Shown here: positions 18,674-27,390 of the stretch, piece after piece
Position numbering within the stretch: position 1 is the first letter of the stretch
How the letters are laid out: every line of letters starts with the position of its first letter
Assembly (NCBI GenBank): GCA_033764725.1
Contig: JANRIR010000014.1
Coordinates: 62,001-126,000, forward strand
DNA length: 64,000 bases
From: RI-43 sp033764725
Lineage (GTDB): Bacteria > Pseudomonadota > Alphaproteobacteria > Caulobacterales > Aquidulcibacteraceae
Reading direction: 5' to 3'
Position numbers and translations under genes: made by a program
Notes under the pieces: generated by a model
What the model saw: the letters and a program-made list of their open reading frames with translations, nothing else
Database searches by the model: none
Told to the model about the DNA's origin: nothing

Positions 18674-19654
18674 ATGCGGGTGTCCATCACGAAGTCCGCG
18701 CGATCCTTCGGCGAGGAAGCGCGCCGCAGCGATTGGCGCAGCCGCGCCGCTTCCGCCGTCAGGCCGAGCGTCGAGGCGCTTCTGCTCGCCGCCGTGGCGC
18801 TGGGTTGCGCGCAGGCGGGTTGGGGCGCGCTGACGCCGCATGACGCCGGGGCCAGCGGCGCCGCGCCCGCCGACGACGCCCACGCCAATCTGACGCCCGC
18901 AGACGTGCGCACCCCGTTCAACCCGACCGCGAGCGCCGAAGGCGCCTCCAACGCGGTCGCTGCGCTCGCCGCCAACGTCACGCTCGTCGGCGTGCGCATG
19001 GCCGATGAGCCGGGACGCAGCGGCGCCGTGCTGAGCCTCGAAGACGGCGCCCAGCGCGCCTTCGTCATCGGGCAGGAAATTTCCGCCGGTCTGCGCCTGT
19101 CGGCGGTTCAGCCCGACCATGTCGTGATCGCCTTCGACGGCGGCGAACGCCGCCTCGCCATGGCCGCCCCTGCACGCGCCTCGTTCGCGCTCGCGCTGAT
19201 GGGGCAGGCCGAAGCCCCGGCGGGCCCCGCGCTCGCGACAGCCGCGCCCGAAGAGCCGGTGATGGCCGCGGCGGCTGCGCCGGCCCATGACGGGGTGCGT
19301 TCGCCGTTCGCCGCGACGGCTGCGGCGCCGGCCGCGCAGCCGATGCTGTCCTCGCTCGCGGTGCGCGACGAGGGCGCGACGCCCGAACACGCCGCCTGGC
19401 TCGCCGCGACCTTGGCGCAAGTCGAGAGCCGCAACGGCGCGCCCTATGGCTGGCGCGTCGCCGCGCCGGCGCCGGACGCCGCGCGCGCGGCGGGCGTCGA
19501 GGCGGGCGATCTGGTGTTGTCCGTGAACGGCGCAGGGCCCGCGCGCGCTCTGGAGGCGCTCAGCGCGGCCGCCGGCGGCGACGTCGTCATCGAGATCGAA
19601 CGCGCCGACGGCGCGCGCGCGACGGTCACCGTCCAGGCGTCCGCCCGCACATGA
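18674..19654 (+). CDS. gspC: type II secretion system protein C
   Basis: Inner-membrane T2SS subunit (326 aa) linking the inner-membrane platform to the secretin. It has an N-terminal cytoplasmic segment, one membrane helix (about residues 35-55), a periplasmic HR domain (VTLVGVRMADEPG, AFVIGQEI, VQPDHVVIAFDGGERRL) and a C-terminal PDZ domain (RAAGVEAGDLVLSVNG). The Ala/Pro-rich linker between HR and PDZ contains a second VRSPF-type segment. It starts 78 bp after the TonB receptor and overlaps gspD by four bases, so it begins the tightly coupled gsp operon. Confidence 0.88.
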   Translation: MRVSITKSARSFGEEARRSDWRSRAASAVRPSVEALLLAAVALGCAQAGWGALTPHDAGASGAAPADDAHANLTPADVRTPFNPTASAEGASNAVAALAANVTLVGVRMADEPGRSGAVLSLEDGAQRAFVIGQEISAGLRLSAVQPDHVVIAFDGGERRLAMAAPARASFALALMGQAEAPAGPALATAAPEEPVMAAAAAPAHDGVRSPFAATAAAPAAQPMLSSLAVRDEGATPEHAAWLAATLAQVESRNGAPYGWRVAAPAPDAARAAGVEAGDLVLSVNGAGPARALEALSAAAGGDVVIEIERADGARATVTVQASART

Positions 19655-21732
19655 GGCGCAGCCCATCGACGCTTGCGCTGGCGCTGGCCTGCGGCATCGC
19701 AAGCGCGGCGTTCCCCGCTTTTGCGCAACAGGCGCAGCAGCCGGCCGGGCGGCCGGCGAATGGCGCGGTGTCGCTGCGCGAAGTCGATATCCGCGCCTTC
19801 ATCGAGGACGTCTCCAACGCCACCGGCCGCACCTTCATCGTCGATCCGCGCGTCAATGGCCGCGTGACGATCCTGGCGCAGCAATCGCTGTCCGAACGCG
19901 AATTGTTCGACGTGTTCCTGTCGACGCTGCGCGTAAACGGCTTCGTCGCCGTGCCGACCGCGAGCGGCGCGTACCGCATCATCCCCGACGAGGTCGCCGC
20001 GCGCGAGCCGTCGTCGGCGTCTTCCGGGCCGATGGAGAACCGGTACGTCACGCACGTCTTCACGCTGCGCTACGCCGACGCCGAAAGCGTCGCCTCCGCC
20101 ATCCGCCCAATGCTGTCGGCGCGCGGCCAGGCGACGGCGAACCGTCGCGGCAACACCGTGGTCGTGGTCGATTACGGCTCCACCATCACGCGGGTGACGG
20201 AAGTCGTCGGCCGGCTTGACCGCGACACCTCCACGTTCCGCACCATCCGCCTGCGCAACACCTCCGCTGCGGAAATGGCGCGCGTCGCGCAGCAGCTCGC
20301 GTCCGCGGTTGGCGATGATCCGAACCGGTCGATGGTGCAGGCCGTGCCGGTAGCGAGCTCGAATTCGCTCGTTTTGCGCGGCGATCAGCGCGCGCTCGAT
20401 CAATTGTCGCCGCTGATCGAGCAATTGGATGTCGGCGCGGATTATCAGTCCGGCGTGCAGGTGATCCCGCTGCGCTACGCGGTCGCCGAGGATCTCGTGC
20501 CGGTGCTGCAGCAGATTTCCAGCGCGCTCAACGCGCAGGGCGGCGCCGACGGCCAGCCGCCCCCCAATCGCCGCGCCAACATCGCCGCGCACCGCGCCAC
20601 CAATGCGCTCATCATCAGCGCCGATCCCGAAACGCAGGAGGCGCTCGGCAATGTCGTGCGCTCGCTCGACGTGCGCCGTCAGCAAATCCTCGTCGAGGCG
20701 ATCATCGTCGAGGTGTCCGACAGCGCCGCGCGCGAGCTGGGCGTGCAATTCCTGTTGACAGGCGACGGCACGGATGCGGTTCCGTTTCTCTCCACAAGCT
20801 ATTCCAACACCGCGCCCAACCTGCTGGCGGTGACCGGCGCGCTCGCGGTCGATGGCGATGAAGACAATCCCGCCTTGCAGGATTTGCAGGCCGCTGCGGT
20901 GCGTTCGCTGCTCGGCGCCAGCGGCGCGATCGCCGGCGTCGGCGGGCAGGACGACAATGGCAACATTTTCGGCCTGATCCTGAATGCGCTGCAGGAGGAT
21001 GTCGGCTCGAACGTTCTGTCGACCCCGTCGGTGATGACGCTCGACAACGAATCCGCCTCGATCCTCGTCGGCCAGCAAATCCCGATCACCACCGGCGAAG
21101 TGCTCGGCGACGACAATTCCAACCCCTTCCGCACGGTGCAGCGCCAGGATGTCGGCGTGAAGCTCGAAGTGCGGCCGCAGATCAGCGAAGGCGGCGCCAT
21201 CCGGCTGAACATCCGCCAGGAAGTGTCGAGCATTTTCGGCCCGGTCACGTCAGAATCCGCAGATCTGATCACCAATCGCCGCGAGATCGAAACCGTCATC
21301 CAGGCCGACGCCGGCCAGATCATCGTGCTCGGCGGGCTGATCCAGGAGGATGTGCAGCGCACCTCGTCCGGCATTCCGGGCCTGCGTTCGATCCCGCTCG
21401 CCGGGCGCCTGTTCCGCAGCGACGGGCAGACGCGCACGCGCACCAATCTCATGGTGTTCCTGCGCCCCACCATCGTGAACACCCCGGAACAGGCCGCCGG
21501 CGTGACGCAGCAGCAATATCGCCAGGTGCAGACGCTCGAGGGCGTCGACACCAGCATCGGCGAGCGCCTGCGCCGCGAGGTCGAAGCCCCGCCGCCGCCG
21601 CCCCCGCCGCCCGCCGCCCCGCTGTCGCAATCCGACGGCGCCCGCGACCGCGACGACCTGTGGCGCCCGGCGCCGCGGCCGGCCGATCAGCCTGTCGCGC
21701 GCCGGCAAAACGGCGCCAGCGTCGAGCGGTGA
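19651..21732 (+). CDS. gspD: type II secretion system secretin
   Basis: Outer-membrane secretin (693 aa) forming the T2SS exit pore. Signal peptide ends near FPAFAQQ; the N0 domain follows (VSLREVDIRAFIEDVSNATGRTF), then N1-N3 modules (YADAESVASAIRPM, RNTSAAEMARVAQQLASAV, RYAVAEDLVPVLQQIS) and the secretin core (VLSTPSVMTLDNESASILVGQQIP, then FRTVQRQDVGVKLEVRP). The C-terminal tail has a poly-Pro run. It overlaps gspC by ATGA. Length is normal for GspD. Confidence 0.97.
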   Translation: MRRSPSTLALALACGIASAAFPAFAQQAQQPAGRPANGAVSLREVDIRAFIEDVSNATGRTFIVDPRVNGRVTILAQQSLSERELFDVFLSTLRVNGFVAVPTASGAYRIIPDEVAAREPSSASSGPMENRYVTHVFTLRYADAESVASAIRPMLSARGQATANRRGNTVVVVDYGSTITRVTEVVGRLDRDTSTFRTIRLRNTSAAEMARVAQQLASAVGDDPNRSMVQAVPVASSNSLVLRGDQRALDQLSPLIEQLDVGADYQSGVQVIPLRYAVAEDLVPVLQQISSALNAQGGADGQPPPNRRANIAAHRATNALIISADPETQEALGNVVRSLDVRRQQILVEAIIVEVSDSAARELGVQFLLTGDGTDAVPFLSTSYSNTAPNLLAVTGALAVDGDEDNPALQDLQAAAVRSLLGASGAIAGVGGQDDNGNIFGLILNALQEDVGSNVLSTPSVMTLDNESASILVGQQIPITTGEVLGDDNSNPFRTVQRQDVGVKLEVRPQISEGGAIRLNIRQEVSSIFGPVTSESADLITNRREIETVIQADAGQIIVLGGLIQEDVQRTSSGIPGLRSIPLAGRLFRSDGQTRTRTNLMVFLRPTIVNTPEQAAGVTQQQYRQVQTLEGVDTSIGERLRREVEAPPPPPPPPAAPLSQSDGARDRDDLWRPAPRPADQPVARRQNGASVER

Positions 21733-21792
21733 GGCGAACGCGCTTCGTTCCCTGCGCCGATCTGCGCTAAACTGCGCCCAGACAGGGCCTTC

Positions 21793-23292
21793 ATGACCGC
21801 TTCCCCCGCCGCCGAACCGCAATCCCCCAAGCTCGACTACGCCTTCGCGCGCGCGCATGGTCTGGTGCTTCTGTCCGAGGCTGCGCCGTGGAAGGTCGGC
21901 CTGCGCAGCGGCGCCGATCCCTTGGGGCTGGTCGAAGTGCGCCGGCTGCTCGGCGCGCCGTTCGAGGTCGTCGATCTCGCGCCGGCGGCCTTCGACGAGG
22001 CGTTGTCGCAACGCTATTCCGTCAATTCGGAAGCGGCCCGTTCGATCGTGGAGGGCTTCGACGCCGATTCTTCGCTCGACGCGCTGGCCGACAGCGCCGG
22101 CGCCACCGCCGACATTTTGGACAGCCAGGACGACGCGCCCGTCATCCGTCTGATCAATGGGCTGATCTCCGAGGCGATCTCGCAGGGCGCCTCCGACATC
22201 CATATCGAGCCGTACGAAAACGCGGTCATCGTGCGGCTGCGCATCGACGGCATGCTGCGCGAAATCCTGCAGGCGCCGGCGCGGGTGAAGTCGCGGCTGG
22301 TGTCGCGCATCAAGGTGATGGCGCGGCTCGACATCGCCGAAAAGCGCCTGCCGCAGGATGGGCGTGTGTCCTTGACGCTCGGCGGGCGCGGCGTCGACGT
22401 CCGCGTGTCGACGCTGCCGTCGCGCTATGGCGAGCGCGTGGTGATGCGCCTCTTGGACAAGGACCAGGGCCTGCGCAGTCTCGATGCGCTGGGCATGTCG
22501 GCGCCGATGCTGGCGCGCTTCAAGGCTGCGCTCGAAACGCCGAACGGCATCATCCTCATCACGGGGCCGACAGGCTCGGGCAAAACCACCACACTCTACG
22601 CTGCGCTCAATCTGCTGAACGATCGCGCGCGCAACATCCTCACCGTGGAAGACCCGATCGAATACGCCATCGACGGCATCGGCCAGACGCAGATCAATCC
22701 CAAGATCGGCATGACCTTCGCCGCCGGCCTGCGCGCGATCCTGCGCCAGGATCCCGACGTGGTGATGGTCGGCGAAATCCGCGATCCCGAAACCGCGCAG
22801 ATCGCGGTGCAGGCGAGCCTCACCGGCCACCTCGTGTTCTCGACCGTGCACACCAACGACGCCATCGCCGCGATTACGCGGCTGAAGGACATGGGCGTGG
22901 AGCCGTATCTGCTCGCCTCCACGCTGCGCGCGATCGTGGCGCAGCGTTTGGTTCGCCGTTTGTGCAATCAGTGCAAAAAGCCCGCAATCGTCGGTCCGCA
23001 CGAGGCGCAGCTGCTCGCACGCATCGGCGCGGAGCGCGCGACCGTTTACGAAGCGGTCGGTTGCCCGCACTGCAAGGGCGCCGGCTATGTCGGGCGAATC
23101 GGGCTTTATGAATATGTGTCGGTGGATGACGACATCCGCCGCCTCATCCACGCCGATGCGACCGAGCAGGCGATGGCTGCGCACGCCTTCCAAAGCGCCG
23201 ATCCGCTGCTGATCAGCGGGTTGCGCTGCGCCGCCGCCGGCGTCACCTCGCTCAGCGACGTGTTGCGCACCGCGTCCGCGGGCATGAGCTGA
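21793..23292 (+). CDS. gspE: type II secretion system ATPase E
   Basis: Cytoplasmic hexameric ATPase (499 aa) powering pseudopilus assembly. Walker A is GPTGSGKTTT with Lys264; the Asp box, Walker B (DPDVVMVGEIRDPETA) and His box (LTGHLVFSTVHTNDA) follow. The C-terminal zinc module has Cys391/Cys394 (CNQC) and Cys424/Cys427 (CPHC), as in GspE and PilB. The N-terminal N1E domain that docks GspL is present (residues 10-100). It starts 60 bp after gspD and stops four bases before gspF. Confidence 0.97.
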   Translation: MTASPAAEPQSPKLDYAFARAHGLVLLSEAAPWKVGLRSGADPLGLVEVRRLLGAPFEVVDLAPAAFDEALSQRYSVNSEAARSIVEGFDADSSLDALADSAGATADILDSQDDAPVIRLINGLISEAISQGASDIHIEPYENAVIVRLRIDGMLREILQAPARVKSRLVSRIKVMARLDIAEKRLPQDGRVSLTLGGRGVDVRVSTLPSRYGERVVMRLLDKDQGLRSLDALGMSAPMLARFKAALETPNGIILITGPTGSGKTTTLYAALNLLNDRARNILTVEDPIEYAIDGIGQTQINPKIGMTFAAGLRAILRQDPDVVMVGEIRDPETAQIAVQASLTGHLVFSTVHTNDAIAAITRLKDMGVEPYLLASTLRAIVAQRLVRRLCNQCKKPAIVGPHEAQLLARIGAERATVYEAVGCPHCKGAGYVGRIGLYEYVSVDDDIRRLIHADATEQAMAAHAFQSADPLLISGLRCAAAGVTSLSDVLRTASAGMS

Positions 23293-23296
23293 ACTT

Positions 23297-24529
23297 ATGC
23301 CGCGCTATTCTTACGTCGCCATCGACGAGGATGGACGCCAGAAGCGCGGCGGCCTGGAGGCGGCCAACGAAAACGCCGCGCGCGCGGCGCTGCAGAAGCG
23401 CAAGCTTTTGCCCGTGCAGGTCGCGCCGAGCGGCGCCGTTCCGGATGCGGCGGCGACAGCGGCTGCGCCGCAGCGCCCGCTGCGCGGCGAGGCCTTGTCG
23501 CATCGCGCGCTTTTGATCGTGACGCGGCAATTGGCGACGCTGATCGATGCGGCGGTGCCGGTCGACGAGGCGCTGGCGATGATCAGTGCGCAGCAGGATA
23601 ATGCCGCCGCACGGCGCATCGTCGCGGACGTCCACGCCGGCGTGCTGGAGGGTATGCGCCTCGCTGACGCCATGGGCCGCCACCCCAAAAGCTTCAGCGG
23701 ACTTTACCGCGCCGCGGTCGCAGGCGGCGAGCGCTCGGGCAAGCTCGGCGCCGTATTGCAGCGGCTGACGGATTATCTCGCGCGCGCGCAGGCGCTGCGG
23801 TCGAAAATCACCACGGCGATGATCTATCCCGCAGCGCTGTCCGCGGTCGCGCTCACCGTCATCACCTGCCTGATGATCTTCGTGGTGCCGAGCCTCACCG
23901 AGCAGTTTCAGACTTTCGGCGCGCAATTGCCGCTGCTGACGCGGATCCTGATCGGCGTGTCGACGTTCCTCGTTACGTTTTGGCCGCTGCTTCTGCTCGC
24001 CGCGGCGGCGGCCATATGGCTTGGAGCGGCGGCCTTGCGCCGCGAAACCGTGCGCACTGCGCTCGACGGCGCCATCCTGCGCGCGCCGCTGATCGGCAAA
24101 TGGGCGCAGGCCGTGAACGCCAGCCGCTTCGTGCGCGCCGTATCGACCTTGACCGCGTCGGGCCTGCCTATGCTCGATGCGGTCCGCGCGGCGCGCGAGT
24201 CGGCGCCGAACCGCGTGGTCGCGGCCGCGATCGCCGTGATGGCGTCGCGCATCGAGGAAGGCGAATCCCTCTCCGCCGCGATGCGGCGCAGCGGCGTCGT
24301 GCCGCCGATGATCGCCTATATGGCCGCCAGCGGCGAGAACGCCGGCGAATTGCCCGCCATGCTGGAGAAGGCCGCCGATCAGGTGGACCAGGAATTCGAA
24401 GCCTTCACGACCTCCGCGCTCGCGCTTCTGGAGCCGGCGGTGATCATCGTGATGGGCGTCGTCGTCGCCGGCATCGTGCTGGCTATCATGCTGCCCATTC
24501 TGCAACTCAATCGTCTCGCCATCGGATGA
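23297..24529 (+). CDS. gspF: type II secretion system inner-membrane protein F
   Basis: Polytopic inner-membrane platform protein (410 aa) with two homologous GspF domains (about residues 68-190 and 270-390; RQLATLIDAAVPVDEAL and VRAVSTLTASGLPMLDA). It has three membrane helices, near residues 170-195, 215-240 and 375-400. The start PRYSYVAIDEDGR is typical. Its stop overlaps the gspG start by ATGA. Confidence 0.96.
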   Translation: MPRYSYVAIDEDGRQKRGGLEAANENAARAALQKRKLLPVQVAPSGAVPDAAATAAAPQRPLRGEALSHRALLIVTRQLATLIDAAVPVDEALAMISAQQDNAAARRIVADVHAGVLEGMRLADAMGRHPKSFSGLYRAAVAGGERSGKLGAVLQRLTDYLARAQALRSKITTAMIYPAALSAVALTVITCLMIFVVPSLTEQFQTFGAQLPLLTRILIGVSTFLVTFWPLLLLAAAAAIWLGAAALRRETVRTALDGAILRAPLIGKWAQAVNASRFVRAVSTLTASGLPMLDAVRAARESAPNRVVAAAIAVMASRIEEGESLSAAMRRSGVVPPMIAYMAASGENAGELPAMLEKAADQVDQEFEAFTTSALALLEPAVIIVMGVVVAGIVLAIMLPILQLNRLAIG

Positions 24530-24960
24530 CCGCCATGACTTCCAAACGCTTTCGCCGCGACGCCGGCGTGACGCTCGTCGAAATGATGGTCGTCATCGTT
24601 ATCATCGGCCTGATCACCGCCATCGTCGTCGTCAATGTGCTGCCAGCGCAGGACACCGCGCGCTTGCAGAAGGCGCGCGCCGACATCCGCATGCTGGAGC
24701 AGGCGCTTGAGCTGTATCGCCTCGATCGCGCGCGCTACCCAAGCACGGAGGAAGGCCTCGACGCGCTCGTGACGCCGCCGGCCGGCGATGCCGCCGCGCG
24801 CGCGGAGCCTTATATTCGCGCGCTGCCGAACGATCCGTGGGGCAAGCCTTACGTCTATGTGTCGCCCGGCGCGGAACGCGAGTTCGATTTGTTTTCCTAT
24901 GGCGCCGATGGCCAACAGGGCGGTGAAGGCCGCAACGCCGATGTCGGTCCCGCGCAATAG
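24526..24960 (+). CDS. gspG: type II secretion system major pseudopilin G
   Basis: Major pseudopilin (144 aa). The class III leader ends at Gly14, giving mature VTLVEMMVVIVIIGL with the conserved Glu at +5 (residue 19); Val instead of Phe at +1 is a small deviation. The GspG calcium-site and C-terminal region is visible (RYPSTEEGLDALV, PNDPWGKPYVYVSPG, DLFSYGADGQQGG). The ATG at 24526 overlaps the gspF stop; an in-frame ATG at 24535 would shorten the leader by three residues. Confidence 0.96.
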   Translation: MTAMTSKRFRRDAGVTLVEMMVVIVIIGLITAIVVVNVLPAQDTARLQKARADIRMLEQALELYRLDRARYPSTEEGLDALVTPPAGDAAARAEPYIRALPNDPWGKPYVYVSPGAEREFDLFSYGADGQQGGEGRNADVGPAQ

Positions 24961-25429
24961 GCCGCACGCGGACGGCGGCTTCACGCTGGTCGAAGCGATG
25001 ACTGCGCTGATGCTGATCGGGCTGATCGTCAGCGCCGTCGTGCTGATGGTTCCAGGGCCCGATCGCACCACGCGCGACTTCGCCGCCCAGCTCGGCGCCC
25101 GTCTGGCGCAGGCGAGCGATGAAAGCATTCTCGCCAACAAGCCGATCGCGCTTGCGATCAGCGATGAAGGCTATGGCTTCATGCGGCTGGAGGAGAACGG
25201 CTGGCTGCGCCTGTCGCAGCGCGGCGCGTTGAGCTTCAAACCCTGGCCCGAAGGCGCCGATGTCGTGGTCGAGGCCAGCGGCGCGCCGGCGAACGACGAC
25301 GGGCGCGTCGCGCACTTCGATGCGCTGGGCGGATCGACGCCGGCGCGCCTGCTGATCCGCAACGGATCCGCGGCGTGGCGCATCTCCATCGGCGGCCAGG
25401 GAGACGTCGATGTCGCGCCGGCGCAATGA
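24941..25429 (+). CDS. gspH: type II secretion system minor pseudopilin H
   Basis: Minor pseudopilin (162 aa). Prepilin cleavage at Gly13, mature FTLVEAMTALMLIGLIVS with Glu at +5. The C-terminal GspH fold follows (LAQASDESILANKPIALAI, GYGFMRLEENGW). The ATG at 24941 overlaps the end of gspG by 20 bases and gives a short basic leader; an upstream in-frame ATG at 24908 would make an unusually long leader. It overlaps gspI by 20 bases. Confidence 0.88.
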   Translation: MSVPRNRPHADGGFTLVEAMTALMLIGLIVSAVVLMVPGPDRTTRDFAAQLGARLAQASDESILANKPIALAISDEGYGFMRLEENGWLRLSQRGALSFKPWPEGADVVVEASGAPANDDGRVAHFDALGGSTPARLLIRNGSAAWRISIGGQGDVDVAPAQ

Positions 25430-25784
25430 TCACGGCTTCTCGCTGGTGGAGGCGCTCGCAGCGCTGGCGGTGTTCGCCTTGGCCGGCGTCGGCGTCATTC
25501 ACTTGCAGGGGCAATCCTTGCGCACGCTGCGCGCGGTGGAGACGCGCGCTTTGGCCGAAATCGTCGTCGAAAATCTGTTGACCGGCGCGGTCGCGTCGCG
25601 CGAGGCGCCGCCGCTTGGCGCGCGCGAAGGCGCGCTGCGCCTGGGCGAACGGGAGTGGCGCTGGCGCGTGACCGTCAGCGCCACGGCGGAACCGCTGACG
25701 CGCGTCGTGCGCGCTGACGTGTTCGAGCGCGACGCCGCGACGGCGGCGGCGAGCAGCCAGGCCTTCGTCACGGTGACGCCATGA
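25410..25784 (+). CDS. gspI: type II secretion system minor pseudopilin I
   Basis: Minor pseudopilin (124 aa) with cleavage at Gly9 and mature FSLVEALAALAVFALAGVG, Glu at +5. The following ALAEIVVENLLTGAV segment is the GspI signature (normally A-x-x-ENxL). In the T2SS it initiates the pseudopilus tip with J and K. It overlaps gspJ by ATGA. Confidence 0.93.
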   Translation: MSRRRNDHGFSLVEALAALAVFALAGVGVIHLQGQSLRTLRAVETRALAEIVVENLLTGAVASREAPPLGAREGALRLGEREWRWRVTVSATAEPLTRVVRADVFERDAATAAASSQAFVTVTP

Positions 25785-26383
25785 GCGGCGCACGCCGCGA
25801 GGCGGGCTTCACGCTGGTCGAGGCGCTCGTGTCGCTGTTCGTGTTCAGCCTGGTGGCGGCGGGGTGCACGGCGCTCTTGATGCAAAGCGTCGCCAGCCAG
25901 AGCCGCGTCGCGGAGGCGCACGAAGCGCTGCGCGCCTTGCAGACCGCGCGCGCGCTGCTCGCGGGCGACGCAGCCCATATCGTCGCGCGCGCCGTGCGCG
26001 ATCCGGACGGCGCGCGCCGGCCCGTCTTTGTCGGCGGCGACGCCGATGCGCCGCTCGCGTTTGTCCGCGTGATCGGCGAGCCGGACGCGGCGGGCGGCGC
26101 GACGACGAGCCTCGCATATGTCGAATACGTGTTTCGCGACGGCGACGTCATCCGCCGCTCGCGCACGCTGCTCGATCCCGCCGCCGACGACGCCGCGGTC
26201 GAGCGCGTGGTGCTGCGCGGCGTGACCAATCCGCGCTTCGCCTTTTTCGACGGCGCGCAATGGCGCGACGCCTGGGCGGGCACGACCACCGCGCTGCAGC
26301 CGCCGCGCGCGATCGCGCTGATCGCCACGCTGCCGCGCTATGGCGAAGTGCGCATGGACGTCTATGTGGGGCTTGGCCGATGA
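25781..26383 (+). CDS. gspJ: type II secretion system minor pseudopilin J
   Basis: Minor pseudopilin (200 aa): leader cleaved at Gly9, mature FTLVEALVSLFVFSLVAAG with Glu at +5. The C-terminal domain contains YVEYVFRDGDVIRRSR and a late FAFFDGAQWRDAW strand typical of GspJ. It starts by overlapping gspI (ATGA) and ends by overlapping gspK (ATGA), which keeps tip-complex subunits in stoichiometric order. Confidence 0.93.
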   Translation: MSGARREAGFTLVEALVSLFVFSLVAAGCTALLMQSVASQSRVAEAHEALRALQTARALLAGDAAHIVARAVRDPDGARRPVFVGGDADAPLAFVRVIGEPDAAGGATTSLAYVEYVFRDGDVIRRSRTLLDPAADDAAVERVVLRGVTNPRFAFFDGAQWRDAWAGTTTALQPPRAIALIATLPRYGEVRMDVYVGLGR

Positions 26384-27390
26384 CGCGCCCGCCCACGCTG
26401 CCGCGCGACCGCGGCGCAGCGCTCGTCACCGTTCTCGTCATGGTGGCGATCATCGCCGCGCTGGCCATCGTCGTCGTCGATGCGGCCGGCTTCGCCCTGC
26501 AGCGCGCGCGCAATCTCGCCGCGATGGATCAGACGCGCTGGTATCTGCGCGGCGCGGAGGCCTATGCGGCCGCACGCATCGAAACGCTGCTCGCTGCTGC
26601 GCCCGACGGTGCGCGCCTCGATGAAGCGCAATGGCAGGGCAAGCCGTTCGTGTTTCCGCTCGACGATGGAGCCATGACCATCACGCTCTGGGACGCGGGC
26701 AATTGCTTCAACCTGAACAGCCTCGTCGCCGCGCAGGAAGGCGGCGGCGCCTATTTCGCCAGCGCGCAAGGGCAGGTGCTGTTCGCGCGCCTGCTCGATC
26801 TCGTCGGCGCCCGCGGCGCGCGCGACGGCGCGCTGGCGGCCGCGGCGGCGGATTGGATCGACAGCGATTCCGAACCCGGCGTCGGCGGCGCGGAGGATTC
26901 CGCCTACGCCGCCGCCGGCCTTGCCTATCGCACCGCCAACACCTTGATTGGCGACGTGTCGGAGCTGCGCCGCGTGCGCGGCATGACCGCGGAGATCGCC
27001 GCAGCCCTGGCGCCCTTCGTGTGCGTGCGCCCCACCGCGTCGCCGAACGCGCTCAACGTCAACACGCTGCGGGCGGATCAGGCGCCGTTGCTGGCGATGA
27101 CGCTGAGCCAGGACACCAGCGTCGCGCGCGCCGCTGAGATCCTGCGCGCGCGCCCGGTCGGGGGATGGGAGAGCGTCGACGCGTTCTTCCAGGATCCCCG
27201 TGTGGCGGCGCTGAACGTCTCGGAAGCGACGCGCGCCTTGTTCACGGTGCAGCCCAACGGCTACGTGCTGATGGCGCGCGTGCGTCGCGCCAACTCGTCG
27301 GAGGCGTGCGCCGTGCTGCTCGAAGGGCGCAACCAGGTGCGTCCGGTGCGCCGCATCTGCGGCCTGGGCGCGGCGGAGCGGATTTTGTGA
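26380..27390 (+). CDS. gspK: type II secretion system minor pseudopilin K
   Basis: Tip pseudopilin (336 aa). Cleavage at Gly12 gives AALVTVLVMVAIIAALAI; the +5 residue is Thr, and lack of Glu at +5 is the known hallmark of GspK. The body has WYLRGAEAYA, CFNLNSLV, DWIDSDSEPGVGGAEDSAY and LNVNTL, all characteristic GspK segments, including the helical inserted domain. A GTGA overlap couples it to gspL. Confidence 0.96.
   Translation: MTRPPTLPRDRGAALVTVLVMVAIIAALAIVVVDAAGFALQRARNLAAMDQTRWYLRGAEAYAAARIETLLAAAPDGARLDEAQWQGKPFVFPLDDGAMTITLWDAGNCFNLNSLVAAQEGGGAYFASAQGQVLFARLLDLVGARGARDGALAAAAADWIDSDSEPGVGGAEDSAYAAAGLAYRTANTLIGDVSELRRVRGMTAEIAAALAPFVCVRPTASPNALNVNTLRADQAPLLAMTLSQDTSVARAAEILRARPVGGWESVDAFFQDPRVAALNVSEATRALFTVQPNGYVLMARVRRANSSEACAVLLEGRNQVRPVRRICGLGAAERIL

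Noticed and set aside
17627..19702. 691-codon open frame antisense to the TonB receptor and gspC
   Set aside because: Codon use and composition match a shadow frame; both genes on the plus strand are well supported.
21250..23193. 647-codon open frame antisense to gspD and gspE
   Set aside because: No domain motifs, His/Arg-rich; gspE catalytic and zinc motifs occupy the other strand.
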